Source of the DNA: an uncultured Rhizobiaceae bacterium
Lineage (GTDB): Bacteria > Pseudomonadota > Alphaproteobacteria > Rhizobiales > Rhizobiaceae
Length of the DNA: 64,000 bases
Reading direction: 5' to 3'
Assembly: GCA_951813045.1 (NCBI GenBank)
Contig: CATOTF010000002.1
Span: 434,001 to 498,000 of the forward strand
The position numbers and the translations under genes are program-made. A model generated the notes under the pieces. That model made no database searches, was not told the DNA's origin, and worked only from the letters and a program-made list of their open reading frames with translations. This document shows, in pieces, positions 9,131 through 20,707 of this stretch. The stretch's first letter is position 1. Each line of letters begins with the position of its first letter.

Positions 9131-10123
9131 ATGACTGGATTCCTCCATCATAATTTAACCGAGCCCTTGCCCGAGACATGCCGTGGCGCAGTGATAGCCA
9201 TCGGTAATTTTGACGGGGTTCATCTGGGGCATCAGGTTGTTCTCAAACACGCCATGGAAAAAGCGTGCGATATGGGTGTTCCCTGTTACGCACTATCGTT
9301 TGAACCGCACCCGCGAACATTATTTCGACCACAATCGCCGGTGTTTCGGTTGACTTTGGAACCGATGAAAGCCCGTATTCTGCAAGCCTTTGGGCTGGAT
9401 GGCATGTTAATATTGCCCTTCACTCGTGATCTGGCCGCTACCAGTGCTGACGAATTTGTCGATGAATTCCTGATCAACCGCGCTGGTATTTGCCACGTGG
9501 TGACGGGATTTAACTTTCATTTTGGGAAAGACCGGGCCGGTTCCCCGCAATTCTTGCAAAAGGCGGGCGAAAAGCGCGGGTTTGGTGTCACAATTGTCGA
9601 TGCGGTCTCATCTGAGGAGGAAGTTGAACCGGTGTCATCAAGCAGTGTTCGCGAGCTGCTGGTAACAGGCGATGTATCAAATGCTGCTCAACTGCTTGGC
9701 TACCGTTGGCAAACCAGCGGTGAGGTCATCAAGGGAGCTCAACTTGGCCGCACGTTAAATTACCCCACAGCCAATTTGTCGCTCCCCGCCAGCTGCGATC
9801 TTGCACATGGCATATATGCGGTTCGGTTGCGCAGGGCCAATGGCATCTTGTATAATGGTGTTGCCAGCTACGGTCGTCGTCCAACATTTGATAATGGCGA
9901 AGCGTTGCTGGAAACATTTATATTTGATTTTTCTGACGACCTTTATGGTGAGGAAATACAGGTGTCACTGTTCGATTATCTTCGCGGCGAAGAAAAATTT
10001 GATTCCGCAGATGCATTGGTGGATCAGATGAACAGGGATTCGGTTTTAGCCCGCGTCCATTTAGCAAATTGCAAGCCGCTGACTGATCTCGATAACAAGC
10101 TTAATTTCGACGGGCTTGTATAA
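9131..10123 (+). CDS. ribF: Bifunctional riboflavin kinase/FAD synthetase
   Basis: AIGNFDGVHLGHQ, SFEPHPRTLF, SSSSVRELLVTGDV, LGRTLNYPTANL. Confidence 0.95.
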   Translation: MTGFLHHNLTEPLPETCRGAVIAIGNFDGVHLGHQVVLKHAMEKACDMGVPCYALSFEPHPRTLFRPQSPVFRLTLEPMKARILQAFGLDGMLILPFTRDLAATSADEFVDEFLINRAGICHVVTGFNFHFGKDRAGSPQFLQKAGEKRGFGVTIVDAVSSEEEVEPVSSSSVRELLVTGDVSNAAQLLGYRWQTSGEVIKGAQLGRTLNYPTANLSLPASCDLAHGIYAVRLRRANGILYNGVASYGRRPTFDNGEALLETFIFDFSDDLYGEEIQVSLFDYLRGEEKFDSADALVDQMNRDSVLARVHLANCKPLTDLDNKLNFDGLV

Positions 10124-10127
10124 GCCC

Positions 10128-10868
10128 ATGGCGAAAAATGAACCCCGCCAGCATACTATTCTGATAACGGGGGCAACCGATGGCATCGGCCTGTTGCTGG
10201 CGCGAGCCTATGCGGAGCGAGGGCACCGAATTCTGGCGACCGGTCGACGCATGATCGCCGACGATATGGCATATTTTGGCTTGCCCAATATCACCTATAT
10301 TCGTGCCGACCAGTCGGATCCAAAACAGGCGGCGCAAAGAATAGCGACCGCGATGTATAATCTGGGGTGGAAACAACTTGATCTGGCGGTGTTGAACGGA
10401 GCAACCGGGTGGACGGGCGACCCAGCAGCCGAAACGCCCGATGAAATTCGCAAGCAGATTGACATCAATCTCACCGCGCCAATCCTTCTTTCGCAGGCCT
10501 TAGGCCCCTGGTTGTTTGTAAACGGAGGAAAACTCGCCCTGATCGGTTCAACCGCCATTGTCAAAGGGCAGGGCGCATTTGCAACCTACGCTGCCACAAA
10601 GGCGGGGCTGGATGGATTTGCCCGTTCCTTGCGAAGTGAATGGCAGGACCGGGCGGAGGTCATGATCATTCACCCTGGCCCGACACGCACGGGCATGCAT
10701 AAGAAGGTCGGGCTTAATCTTGGTGCTGCGAAAGCGTTTTTCATGTCACCGAAACGGGCGGCAAAAGCCATTCAAAGGGCAATCCGTAAAGGTGACGGAA
10801 AGCGCTTTGTTACCCGCGGTTACGGATGGGGCTCCATATTTGCGTCGGCGAAGGAGGGGCAACTGTGA
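10128..10868 (+). CDS. SDR family oxidoreductase
   Basis: ITGATDGIGLLLA nucleotide-binding motif; YAATKAG catalytic motif. Confidence 0.85.
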   Translation: MAKNEPRQHTILITGATDGIGLLLARAYAERGHRILATGRRMIADDMAYFGLPNITYIRADQSDPKQAAQRIATAMYNLGWKQLDLAVLNGATGWTGDPAAETPDEIRKQIDINLTAPILLSQALGPWLFVNGGKLALIGSTAIVKGQGAFATYAATKAGLDGFARSLRSEWQDRAEVMIIHPGPTRTGMHKKVGLNLGAAKAFFMSPKRAAKAIQRAIRKGDGKRFVTRGYGWGSIFASAKEGQL

Positions 10869-11626
10869 GAGCTTTGATCACCGGTGCCGCCCACGGCCTT
10901 GGACGTGCATTGACAGAAGAACTTCTGGAACAGGGCCACGAAGTACTTGCTGTGGATCGGGACACCGAACCTCTGGACGATCTGGCTGTCAAAAGTCGGG
11001 GGGCTTGTTCAGTGCAATTGGTTGATCTCGCAAACCCCAATTCACTGGAGCGCATGCTTGTGGGTCTTTGGGAACAAAAATTCGATCTTGTTATCCTGAA
11101 TGCCGGAATTAGCGCGTCTGGAAAATTCGAAGACATTCCATCCGCCGCCTATGCGAAACTCATTGCCGTCAACTTACAGGCGCCCTTAGTCCTCGCATCA
11201 GGGCTTGTACGCCGCGGAGCAATGAATAATAAAAGTAAGATCGTGTTTATTTCGTCGCTCTCCCATGCTGTGGGGTACCCTGGTGCAAGCGTATATGCCG
11301 CTACAAAAGACGCAATCGCCACCTATGCTAAAAGCGTGCGCAAGCCTTTTCGTAAACATGGCGTCGGCGTGCTCACGGTATTCCCCGGTCCAATTCAAAC
11401 CGACCATGCCGATAGATATGCGCCGCCCGGAGCCAAGGCATCAAGGCGGATGGAACCAGAAGTCCTGGCAAAGCTGATTTTGAAAGCTTCAACTGGAAAA
11501 ACCAGTGAACTATATCCGGGGCTTACGGCATATTTCGGCAAACTTTACGGTCGATTTGCCCCCCAAATGGCAACCAAATCCATGCGCAAGGCAATTTATG
11601 AAAAACTGGAAGACCCGGTTTATTGA
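10865..11626 (+). CDS. SDR family oxidoreductase
   Basis: ITGAAHGLGRAL; ISSLSHAVGYPGASVYAATKDAI; GTG start overlaps upstream stop. Confidence 0.85.
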   Translation: MRALITGAAHGLGRALTEELLEQGHEVLAVDRDTEPLDDLAVKSRGACSVQLVDLANPNSLERMLVGLWEQKFDLVILNAGISASGKFEDIPSAAYAKLIAVNLQAPLVLASGLVRRGAMNNKSKIVFISSLSHAVGYPGASVYAATKDAIATYAKSVRKPFRKHGVGVLTVFPGPIQTDHADRYAPPGAKASRRMEPEVLAKLILKASTGKTSELYPGLTAYFGKLYGRFAPQMATKSMRKAIYEKLEDPVY

Positions 11627-11919
11627 GGTATTGCCGGTCGAATTGGGAAAATCCCGCAATTAAGCGGTGGAAACTCCAGCCCGCCTTTGATAGACAAGCC
11701 CAATGATGAGATTGATTGACCGCATAAGCATACGAATTATCAGCCCGGTTTTCGGCTGACGCATTGTGCGTGGCCGACAACCGGGCCGGAAATCAACACT
11801 AGACGAGGCTGCGTCTTAAAACATTCTTCCATTCCAGTCTGAACCAGTTTCCAGTGCAAACCCTCCAGTGCCATGCGGGCCCATCCGGCCGTTTTTGGCT
11901 TGATATGAAATGAAACGAA

Positions 11920-14865
11920 ATGTCCGATACCAAATCATCTGAGCAACGCGATTACCGTGATACGCTGAACCTGCCGGTAACCAATTTTCCCATGCGCGGT
12001 GGTCTACCCAAAAAAGAGCCCGAAATGGTGGCGCGCTGGCAGGAAGAGGATCTCTACAAGCAATTACGCGAAGACGCTGCAGGCCGCCCCAAATATGTGC
12101 TCCACGATGGACCGCCCTATGCAAACGGCAATCTTCACATCGGACACGCGCTGAATAAGATTCTCAAAGACGTTATCACCCGTTCGTTCCAGATGCGCGG
12201 TTATGATTCCAACTATGTTCCTGGCTGGGATTGTCATGGCCTGCCGATTGAATGGAAAATTGAAGAACAATATCGTGCCAAGGGTAAAAACAAGGACGAT
12301 GTGCCGATCAACGAATTCCGCAAGGAATGTCGTGATTTTGCTACCCATTGGGTTGGCGTTCAAACCGAAGAATTCCTGCGGCTCGGCATCACAGGTGATT
12401 TCAAACAGCCTTATTTGACAATGAATTTTGAGGCGGAAGCAATTATCGCCAACGAATTGATGAAATTCGCGAAATCCGGCCAGCTTTATCGCGGCTCTAA
12501 ACCGATCATGTGGAGTGTAGTCGAACGAACGGCACTGGCGGAAGCCGAGATCGAATATGAAATGTATGAAAGCGATACTGTTTGGGTGAAATTTCCAGCG
12601 TCAGGCTGGGCAGAAAAAGTCTCGGTGGTAATCTGGACAACAACCCCCTGGACGATCCCGGCAAACAGGGCGGTCTGTTATTCTCAACGGGTCAATTATG
12701 GCCTGTATGAAGTGGACACTGCTGAGCAGGATTTCGGTCCGCAGCCCGGCGAAAAATTAATCATCGCTGACAGTCTTGCTGTAGAATGCGCGACCAAGGC
12801 CAAGGTGACTTGTCAACGCCTTGATGATGTGACCGCGAGTGAATTGGCGAAGATGACCTTGGCGCATCCGCTGGCAGAATTCGATCCATATTATCAGTTT
12901 ACCGTTCCACTTTTTGCTGGTGATCACGTCACCGATGATGCGGGTACGGGCTTTGTTCACACCGCACCCTCCCACGGTAGGGATGATTTTGAAGCCTGGA
13001 TGGCTAATACACAAATCCTTGAAGCCATGGGCATCAATACCCGCATTCCGTTTCCAGTCGGGGATGATGGCGCTTATACAGATGACGCACCGGGGTTTCA
13101 GGGTGCACAGGTCATCGATGACAAGGGTAAAAAAGGCGATGCAAATCAAAAGGTTATCACCGCTCTCATAGAGCAGGACAATCTGTTCGCCCGCGGTCGG
13201 GTAAAACATGAATACCCCCATTCATGGCGTTCCAAAAAACCCATCATCTTCCGCAACACCCCCCAATGGTTTGTATATATGGATAAAGACGGTGTGGTCG
13301 GTGATAGCACCAGGTCAAACATGGGCACGTTACGCCAAACGGCACTGGCCGCTATTGATGAGACCCGCTTTGTCCCTTCAACTGGTCAAAACCGTCTGCG
13401 CGACATGATCGAAAAACGGCCAGACTGGGTTTTGTCGCGCCAAAGAGCGTGGGGGGTGCCGATTTCCGTTTTCCGTAATCTGGAAACCGGACAGGTTATC
13501 CCGGGGCCGGAATTCGACCGGTCCGATGAATTGATGGTCCTGATTAAGGAAGCCTATGCCAGTGAAGGTGCCGATGCGTGGTATGCGGACGGGGCAAAGG
13601 AGCGTTTCCTGGATGGGTTTGTCGATGACCTCGATCAATGGGAAAAGGTCAATGATATTCTCGACGTTTGGTTTGATTCCGGTTCAACCCATGCGTTTTG
13701 CCTTGAACAGCGCGATGATTTGAAATGGCCTGCTGATCTTTATCTTGAAGGGTCAGACCAGCATAGGGGCTGGTTCCACTCTTCATTACTCGAAGCCTCT
13801 GGAACGAGAGGCCGTGCGCCGTACGATGCAGTACTGACCCATGGGTTTGTGATGTCGGAAGACGGGCGCAAAATGTCCAAGTCGCTTGGTAATATCGTGA
13901 CACCACAACAGGTTATCCAGCAATCCGGGGCAGATATCCTGCGTCTTTGGGTAGTATCTGCGGATTACGCTGAAGATTTGCGCATCGGCCCGGAGATCCT
14001 GAAAACCGCCATCGATGCCTATCGCAAACTGCGTAATACGCTGCGGTGGATGCTTGGAACTCTTGCCCACGATAAAGGTGAGAAAGTTGCATATGGTGAT
14101 ATGCCTGAACTTGAACGGTTGATGCTCCATCGCTTGTCCGAACTGGATAGTACGGTTCGTGAAAGCTACGATTCATTTGATTTCAAGAGGATATTCGCTC
14201 AGCTCAATAATTTCATGAACGTTGAACTGTCGGCATTCTATTTTGATATTCGCAAAGATGCACTTTATTGCGACGCCGGTTCTTCCGTCCGTCGAAAATC
14301 TGCTTTGCAGGTCGTCTCCCATCTGTTTGATTGTTTGACCGCCTGGATGGCACCGATGTTGTGTTTCACCATGGAAGAAGCGTGGCAGGAGCGCCATGGG
14401 GGCACGAAGTCGGTGCATCTGCGCCAGTTCCCTGAAGTTCCGGCTGAATGGCGTGATGATGAATTGGCGGCGAAATGGGTAAAGATTCGCAAAGTGCGCC
14501 GTGTTGTGACCGGTGCGTTGGAAGTTGTACGGCGTCTTGAAAAGGAAGACCCAAGCCATATTGGTGCGTCATTGGAGGCCGCGCCGAAGGTTTTCGTTAC
14601 TGACAATGCACTGCTGAATGCGCTAGACGGGCTGGATTTATCCGAAATCTGCATCACGAGCGACCTGACGTTGGTTTCGACAGCTCCTCCAAGTGATGCG
14701 TTCAGGCTGGATGACGTTGACGGTGTCGCGGTGGTCAATCAAAGGGCGCAGGGTAAAAAATGCGCCCGTTCGTGGCGCGTGCTGCCAGAAGTTGGAACAG
14801 CCCCCGACTATCCGGACATTTCTCTACGCGACGCAGCAGCCATGCGTGAAATCGAAGGCGGCTAA
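11920..14865 (+). CDS. ileS: Isoleucyl-tRNA synthetase
   Basis: HIGH-type ([22 protein letters not shown]) and KMSKS ([10 protein letters not shown]) motifs; full-length 981 aa. Confidence 0.98.
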   Translation: MSDTKSSEQRDYRDTLNLPVTNFPMRGGLPKKEPEMVARWQEEDLYKQLREDAAGRPKYVLHDGPPYANGNLHIGHALNKILKDVITRSFQMRGYDSNYVPGWDCHGLPIEWKIEEQYRAKGKNKDDVPINEFRKECRDFATHWVGVQTEEFLRLGITGDFKQPYLTMNFEAEAIIANELMKFAKSGQLYRGSKPIMWSVVERTALAEAEIEYEMYESDTVWVKFPASGWAEKVSVVIWTTTPWTIPANRAVCYSQRVNYGLYEVDTAEQDFGPQPGEKLIIADSLAVECATKAKVTCQRLDDVTASELAKMTLAHPLAEFDPYYQFTVPLFAGDHVTDDAGTGFVHTAPSHGRDDFEAWMANTQILEAMGINTRIPFPVGDDGAYTDDAPGFQGAQVIDDKGKKGDANQKVITALIEQDNLFARGRVKHEYPHSWRSKKPIIFRNTPQWFVYMDKDGVVGDSTRSNMGTLRQTALAAIDETRFVPSTGQNRLRDMIEKRPDWVLSRQRAWGVPISVFRNLETGQVIPGPEFDRSDELMVLIKEAYASEGADAWYADGAKERFLDGFVDDLDQWEKVNDILDVWFDSGSTHAFCLEQRDDLKWPADLYLEGSDQHRGWFHSSLLEASGTRGRAPYDAVLTHGFVMSEDGRKMSKSLGNIVTPQQVIQQSGADILRLWVVSADYAEDLRIGPEILKTAIDAYRKLRNTLRWMLGTLAHDKGEKVAYGDMPELERLMLHRLSELDSTVRESYDSFDFKRIFAQLNNFMNVELSAFYFDIRKDALYCDAGSSVRRKSALQVVSHLFDCLTAWMAPMLCFTMEEAWQERHGGTKSVHLRQFPEVPAEWRDDELAAKWVKIRKVRRVVTGALEVVRRLEKEDPSHIGASLEAAPKVFVTDNALLNALDGLDLSEICITSDLTLVSTAPPSDAFRLDDVDGVAVVNQRAQGKKCARSWRVLPEVGTAPDYPDISLRDAAAMREIEGG

Positions 14866-15087
14866 GCGGTTAACCAGAACGAACAAACAAGCTTGGTGTT
14901 TACCCGGGCCGGTTTGCAAAATTAGGGATAAACAGCTACATATTCTGGCGAGAAATTCGTAGCCGAATTCCCGCCACAATTATAATGTGTATCGGGGCAA
15001 CGGATGTGGGTTATTGAGTGGCGCGATCGCGGAATTTGATTTGCGGTAACTGGATTTGGGCGATCTAATCATAGGTAAAGGTATCTC

Positions 15088-15774
15088 ATGGCAAATCAAC
15101 GTTCTGATCGATTGATGACAGGGGTGGTCGCGGTTTCACTGGCGGCATTTCTTACTGGCTGTTCCGGTACCACTTATGGAACCGGCGTTACGCAGGAGCA
15201 GCAGCTCGTGAACGATGTCTCAAGCCTGGTTTCCTTTGGTCAGGGCAAGAAAAAAGAGAAGATCAACTACGATTCACGACCCAGCCTTGTGAAAGTATCG
15301 AAAGTTGACAATCTTCCCACACCTGCGGAGAAAATCGGCAGCGAATCCGGATATTTCCCCGAAGACCCTGAAGTGAAACGGGCAAAATTGCTGGCGGATG
15401 CGGAAGGTCGTGACCCAAGCGAGTTATCACCGGAAGTTGCTTCATTGAGACAGGAATCTCTGGAAAGAGGTAAAGCGCGTGGTAATTCTGCGAACGACTC
15501 ATTTAAATCCGCTGAAGAGGTAGAGGGCTCACCTGGAGACTTCCGGCAGATTCAGGAACGGGGCAAAGAGGTGGCGGCTGTGCGGGCTACTGAGCGTCAG
15601 GCGGCTAAAGGTTTGAAACGCCGTTATCTAACAGAGCCTCCAGTTGAATATCGCCGACCTGCTAACACTGCTCCGGTGGGAACAACAGGTGCAGTTGAAA
15701 AAGAACCGGGCACAGATATTGCTGCAAACGGCAAGAAGAAAAAATCCATTTTCAAAAGCATATTTGGTAAATAA
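15088..15774 (+). CDS. Putative lipoprotein of unknown function
   Basis: Signal peptide with lipobox LTGC; low-complexity charged body, basic KKKKSIFKSIFGK tail. Confidence 0.6.
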   Translation: MANQRSDRLMTGVVAVSLAAFLTGCSGTTYGTGVTQEQQLVNDVSSLVSFGQGKKKEKINYDSRPSLVKVSKVDNLPTPAEKIGSESGYFPEDPEVKRAKLLADAEGRDPSELSPEVASLRQESLERGKARGNSANDSFKSAEEVEGSPGDFRQIQERGKEVAAVRATERQAAKGLKRRYLTEPPVEYRRPANTAPVGTTGAVEKEPGTDIAANGKKKKSIFKSIFGK

Positions 15775-15783
15775 AACAAAGCC

Positions 15784-16242
15784 TTACGTTTGAATCCTCT
15801 TTGTGGCGAAAAAATCTTGAAGTAGATTACGAGCCTGCACCTCTGAAAATCCGCTATAGACTTCCGGCGCGTGATGGCAGGTTTCTTGATTGAAAAATCG
15901 CACTCCATTTGTGACAGCGCCACCTTTTTCATCGTCTGCACAAAAATACACCCGTCGAATACGTGCAAACGAAATCGCGGCGGCACACAGGGTGCAGGGT
16001 TCCAGCGTAACATAGAGGTCGCAATCGGGTAGTCGTTGGCTGTTACGGATGCAGCAGGCTTCACGGATCACCAATATCTCGGCATGGGCGCTTGGATCGT
16101 TCAGCTCAATTGTCCGGTTACCGTTGGACGCAATGACCTGCCCCGCATCCACCAGTACGGCACCGACAGGCACTTCACCGCGAAGCGCCGCGCTTTTTGC
16201 TTCTTCCAGCGCCAGCTCTATGAAACTTGTGCTCATGCTCAT
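15784..16242 (-). CDS. tadA: tRNA-specific adenosine deaminase (deaminase family, TadA-like)
   Basis: PSAHAEILVIREAC and PCTLCAAAISFARI zinc/deaminase motifs. Confidence 0.9.
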   Translation of the reverse strand: MSMSTSFIELALEEAKSAALRGEVPVGAVLVDAGQVIASNGNRTIELNDPSAHAEILVIREACCIRNSQRLPDCDLYVTLEPCTLCAAAISFARIRRVYFCADDEKGGAVTNGVRFFNQETCHHAPEVYSGFSEVQARNLLQDFFATKRIQT

Positions 16243-16317
16243 CAAATAATCTGTAGTTTCGAGAATGAAGGTCGATCCTCTCTCGCGCAATTCGCGCATG
16301 AATGATAGGCAGAGCCC

Positions 16318-17337
16318 ATGAAATCGACCAAATCACCAAACATTTCCAAATCGGCTAAGCCTGTTCAACCGTCTGCCACCAATGTTGAAGCACCGGCCGG
16401 CGAGCGTATTGCAAAACGTATGGCCCGCGCAGGGTTGTGTTCCCGCCGCGATGCGGAACGCTGGATCGCAGATGGACGTGTACAGGTAAACGGCAAATTG
16501 CTTCAAACACCCGCCTGTGTCGTCACCTCGAAAGATCACATATTGGTCGACGGTAAGGACATACCGATCACTGAACGCACGCGACTGTGGTTGCTGAACA
16601 AACGTTCCGGCCAAGTAACGACATCGAGTGACCCTGAAGGGCGCAAGACTGTCTTTGAAGCGTTACCCGGCGATCTCCCTCGCGTATTGTCCGTCGGGCG
16701 ACTGGATATTAATACCGAAGGCCTGTTGTTGCTGACAAATGATGGAGGGCTTTCAAGGGCATTGGAATTGCCCTCCACCGGCTGGTTGCGCCGTTATCGC
16801 GTGCGGGCACACGGAACAATTACGCAAGAGGAACTCGATGCGCTAAAAGACGGTATTGCTGTTGAAGGCGTTCTGTACGGTTCCATCGAAGCAGAGCTGG
16901 AACGCCAGCAAGGCAGCAATGTCTGGCTTACATTCGCCATGCGGGAAGGAAAAAATCGCGAAGTTAAAAAGGTTCTCTCGGCATTGGGGCTTGAGGTTAA
17001 CCGCCTGATTCGCACCTCCTACGGACCTTTCCAACTGGGTGATCTCAGCGCAGGTGAAGTGCGTGAAGTGCGGGGTCGCACCCTGCGCGATCAACTCGGT
17101 TCCAAACTCATCGAACAATCCGGTGCGAATTTTGACGCACCGCTGTTGGCGACTTTGCCGAAAGCGATCAAGAAATCATCTAATACTGACAAGGCCGGGA
17201 AGCCGGTAAAACGGGGCAAAAAAATCGACCCTTTGTCACGTCTGGACACCAAACCGCAAAGACCGGGCGGTGATGACAGGTCGCAAAAACGCAAGGGCGG
17301 AAAAAGGGGGCAGGGCGGTGCGGATCGTCGGCGGTGA
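16318..17337 (+). CDS. RluB-like 23S rRNA pseudouridine synthase with basic C-terminal tail
   Basis: S4 domain (RIAKRMARAGLCSRRDAERWI), SVGRLDINTEGLLLLTNDG. Confidence 0.9.
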   Translation: MKSTKSPNISKSAKPVQPSATNVEAPAGERIAKRMARAGLCSRRDAERWIADGRVQVNGKLLQTPACVVTSKDHILVDGKDIPITERTRLWLLNKRSGQVTTSSDPEGRKTVFEALPGDLPRVLSVGRLDINTEGLLLLTNDGGLSRALELPSTGWLRRYRVRAHGTITQEELDALKDGIAVEGVLYGSIEAELERQQGSNVWLTFAMREGKNREVKKVLSALGLEVNRLIRTSYGPFQLGDLSAGEVREVRGRTLRDQLGSKLIEQSGANFDAPLLATLPKAIKKSSNTDKAGKPVKRGKKIDPLSRLDTKPQRPGGDDRSQKRKGGKRGQGGADRRR

Positions 17338-17878
17338 GTTTCGCGGCAGACGTTTGGTTCAACCAAAAAAACAGACTATTCGCCCGACATCAGATCGCAA
17401 CCGCGAAATGCTTTTCAATATTATCAGCCACAAATGGCCGCAAAATTTGGAAGGTGCCCGGGTTCTTGATGTTTTTGCCGGAACCGGTGCTTTGGGGCTG
17501 GAGGCAATTTCACGGGGAGCAGAATCCTGCCTTTTTGTGGAATCGAACGCACAGGGTGCGGCCATCATTCAACAGAATATTGAGGCCTTAAACGTCCGGG
17601 AAAACGCTCAAATTTTGCAAAAAGATGCGACAAAATCCGGAAATTTGACCAGATTCAGCGATTTTTTACTGGTTTTTGCAGACCCACCGTACGGAAAAGG
17701 GCTGGGTGAACAGGCAATTGCTACAATTCTCGAACAAAACTGTTTGGCCGACGATGCGCTGGTTATTCTTGAAGAACGTCGTGATTGTCTTCCCGATAGT
17801 CTTTCTGGATTTAGAAAATGTGACGAACGCAATGCCGGGGAAACGGTATTTGGCTTTTTTAAACTTCTCACGGACTAG
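17318..17878 (+). CDS. rsmD: 16S rRNA (guanine(966)-N(2))-methyltransferase
   Basis: RIVGGEFRGRRL...RPTSDRNREMLFNII, DVFAGTGALGLEA, FADPPYG; GTG start inside the end of the rluB-like ORF. Confidence 0.92.
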   Translation: MRIVGGEFRGRRLVQPKKQTIRPTSDRNREMLFNIISHKWPQNLEGARVLDVFAGTGALGLEAISRGAESCLFVESNAQGAAIIQQNIEALNVRENAQILQKDATKSGNLTRFSDFLLVFADPPYGKGLGEQAIATILEQNCLADDALVILEERRDCLPDSLSGFRKCDERNAGETVFGFFKLLTD

Positions 17879-17961
17879 TGACAAAAAATTATGTTATCTT
17901 GTCGTATTGCCTCCTTATATCGCTTCTATTCGTACTTCTTATTCAAGCCAAATAAATCGCC

Positions 17962-19374
17962 ATGAAAGAACTTTTGATGTCTCTTAAAAAATCAATCAAA
18001 GCCGCAGCGTTTGCGTTGTTGTTGGGGTCAACCGCGATTTCGTTCTCAACGCTGTTTTCAACTCCCTTGACTTCGACTGTTCAGGCGGCGGAAGAAAAAT
18101 TTGGACCCGAGGTAACATCCTTCTTTCTCGATAACGGTTTGCAGGTAATTGTTATTCCGGACCGGCGTGCACCAGTTGTCACCCATATGATCTGGTATCG
18201 CGCTGGCTCCGCGGATGAGCCCCCCGGAAAATCCGGTATCGCCCATTATCTTGAACACCTCATGTTCAAGGGTACGAAAACCATCAAGAATGGCGAATTC
18301 TCGGCCCGCGTGGCAGCTATCGGAGGGCAGGAAAACGCTTTCACATCAACGGACTATACAGCCTATTTCCAGCGTGTGACGCCACAGGCGCTCGAAGATA
18401 TGATGACGCTGGAAGCCGACCGCATGGAAAACCTTGTTCTGGAACAGGACAAAATTATTGCGGAACGGGATGTGGTGAATGAGGAGCGTAATACACGTAC
18501 AGAGAACAACCCCGGATCTCTCCTACGCGAAGCCATGGCCGCGGCACTTTACCAAAACCATCGATACGGTATTCCGATTATCGGTTGGAAACATGAGGTA
18601 AACGCGCTGACGAAGGATGACGCGATTGCATTCTACGACAAGTTTTATACGCCCAATAATGCGGTTCTTGTTGTTGCCGGTGATGTTGATGCCGAAACGG
18701 TAAAGATGCTTGCCAAAAAAACCTATGGTAAGGTGAAACGCCGTGCTGAGCCCGGTGTCCGCAATCGACCGTCCGAGCCAGAACCACGGGCAGCACGGCG
18801 CATTGAGATGTCGGACGCCCGCGTCCGCACCCCGTCATTCCAGCGGTTGTACCTTGTCCCCTCCTATAATTCCGATGAGGATGGCGAGGCGGAAGCCTTT
18901 GAAGTGCTTGCAGAAATCATCGGTGGTGGTTCCACCAGCCGCATGTACAAATCCATTGTGATTGGCAAGAAAATCGCAACGAGCGCGGGCGGTTGGTACC
19001 AGGGCGGCGCTTTGGACCATACGGAATTCGGGTTCTATTCTTCACCGCGCGGCGCCGCGACGCTTAAAGACGTCGAAGCGGCAACCGACGAGGTTATTGC
19101 CGAACTTTTGAAGAACGGCGTCACTGAAAAAGAAGTTTCCAGAGCCCGATCTCGGTTAGTCAAACAGGCTGTATTCTCGCAGGACAGCCAGTCTTCCCTT
19201 GCTCGAATTTACGGGGGTTCGATTATTCTTGGTTCCACCATCGAAAAAATCGAAAATTGGCCCAAACGTATTGGTGAAGTCACCGTTGAATCGGTCAATG
19301 CCGTTGCCCGCAAATTCCTGAAAAAGAAACGCTCGGTGACAGGTTACCTTTCACCTGAAAGAATCGAAGGCTAA
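17962..19374 (+). CDS. M16 family zinc peptidase (with HXXEH motif)
   Basis: GIAHYLEHLMFKGTK; signal peptide. Confidence 0.92.
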   Translation: MKELLMSLKKSIKAAAFALLLGSTAISFSTLFSTPLTSTVQAAEEKFGPEVTSFFLDNGLQVIVIPDRRAPVVTHMIWYRAGSADEPPGKSGIAHYLEHLMFKGTKTIKNGEFSARVAAIGGQENAFTSTDYTAYFQRVTPQALEDMMTLEADRMENLVLEQDKIIAERDVVNEERNTRTENNPGSLLREAMAAALYQNHRYGIPIIGWKHEVNALTKDDAIAFYDKFYTPNNAVLVVAGDVDAETVKMLAKKTYGKVKRRAEPGVRNRPSEPEPRAARRIEMSDARVRTPSFQRLYLVPSYNSDEDGEAEAFEVLAEIIGGGSTSRMYKSIVIGKKIATSAGGWYQGGALDHTEFGFYSSPRGAATLKDVEAATDEVIAELLKNGVTEKEVSRARSRLVKQAVFSQDSQSSLARIYGGSIILGSTIEKIENWPKRIGEVTVESVNAVARKFLKKKRSVTGYLSPERIEG

Positions 19375-19378
19375 TCAG

Positions 19379-20707
19379 ATGCGTGTATTATCTAAAAACA
19401 AACTCTCACCGGTTTCAGTCCTTGGCCTAATCGCCCTTGCGGTAGTCACATTTGTTTCCCCGGCTTTCGCGGTCGACATAAAAACGGTTATCAGCAAAAA
19501 AGGCATTAAAGCTCTATTGGTAGAGGACTACACCGTACCGCTAATTGCCGTTTCATTTGCCTTTGAAGGCGGCACAACACAGGACCTTGCCGGCAAGGAG
19601 GGGACTGCGCAACTACTGACCAACACGCTTGATGAAGGCGCAGGTGACATTAAGAGCCAGGCCTTTCAGGAGATGCTGCAGGACAACGGAATGAGTTATT
19701 CGTTCAGCGCTGGTCTCGATGCGTTCTCAGGGGGAATAAAAACCCTCAAAAGTGAATCGGAAGGCGCGTTTGATTTACTCCATTTGATGTTGAACAAGCC
19801 ACGCTTTGATCTGGAAGCAGTCGATCGTATGCGGGCCTCCCGCCTTAATGGTTTAAAGCGACAGGAGACTAACCCGCAGTCGATAGCTGGCAAGGCATTC
19901 AGAGAAGCGCTTTTCAAGGACCACCCCTATTCAAGGCCTACCGGTGGCACGCTGGAGACCATGGGTGGCTTGATGCCGGAAGACCTGGAAGATTATCGGA
20001 AACGGGTGTTCGCCCGCGATAATCTGGTTGTCGGTGTGGTTGGTGCCATCAACGAAGAAGCGCTAAAGGCCATGCTGGACAAGGTGTTTGGTGACCTGCC
20101 TGAAAAAGCTCAACTAAAAGATGTTCCGGAATACTCGGTTAAGGTTGGCGAAGACAGCCATATCGAATTTGACACACCACAAACCAATATACGCCTGGCG
20201 TTACCCGGCATTAAGCGCGATGACCCTGAGTTCTACTCGGCTTATCTCGTAAACTACATTTTGGGCGGCGGATCGTTTGCCTCACGCCTGTATGAGGAAG
20301 TTCGGGAGAAACGCGGACTGGCATATGGTGTTTATTCCTATCTTGGAACATATGACCACGCAGGTTTTCTGGGTAGTGGGTCGGCAACTCAGGCCGACCG
20401 GGCACAAACGACGGTTGATATCATCGTCCAGGAAATCGAACGGATGGGCAAGGAAGGCCCAACCCAGGAAGAACTGGATAAGGCCAAGAAATATATAATC
20501 GGCAGCTATGCTATCGCCAATCTTGATACCTCCGGTAAAATAGCATCCGTGCTTGTGGCCATTCAGCAGGCTGACCTCGGCATAGATTATGTCGATAAGC
20601 GCGCGGAATATATTGCGGCGATAACGCTTGATGATGTCAAACGCACGGCTGCAAAACTCTACAGTTCAAAGCCGATGGTTATTACGGTGGGACGCACCGT
20701 TAAATGA
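19379..20707 (+). CDS. M16 family peptidase-like protein (no HXXEH)
   Basis: GKEGTAQLLTNTLDEGAG replaces HXXEH; paired with upstream active subunit. Confidence 0.88.
   Translation: MRVLSKNKLSPVSVLGLIALAVVTFVSPAFAVDIKTVISKKGIKALLVEDYTVPLIAVSFAFEGGTTQDLAGKEGTAQLLTNTLDEGAGDIKSQAFQEMLQDNGMSYSFSAGLDAFSGGIKTLKSESEGAFDLLHLMLNKPRFDLEAVDRMRASRLNGLKRQETNPQSIAGKAFREALFKDHPYSRPTGGTLETMGGLMPEDLEDYRKRVFARDNLVVGVVGAINEEALKAMLDKVFGDLPEKAQLKDVPEYSVKVGEDSHIEFDTPQTNIRLALPGIKRDDPEFYSAYLVNYILGGGSFASRLYEEVREKRGLAYGVYSYLGTYDHAGFLGSGSATQADRAQTTVDIIVQEIERMGKEGPTQEELDKAKKYIIGSYAIANLDTSGKIASVLVAIQQADLGIDYVDKRAEYIAAITLDDVKRTAAKLYSSKPMVITVGRTVK

Noticed and set aside
12757-13221. 154-aa minus-strand ORF (and other long antisense ORFs in ileS, mutL and lpxK)
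   Set aside because: Fully antisense to strongly supported housekeeping genes.
18835-18850. CCCCGTCATTCCAGCGG resembling the start of the 56-kb palindromic element
   Set aside because: Only about 8-10 bp similar, lacks any of the hairpin arms, and encodes part of the conserved M16 peptidase.
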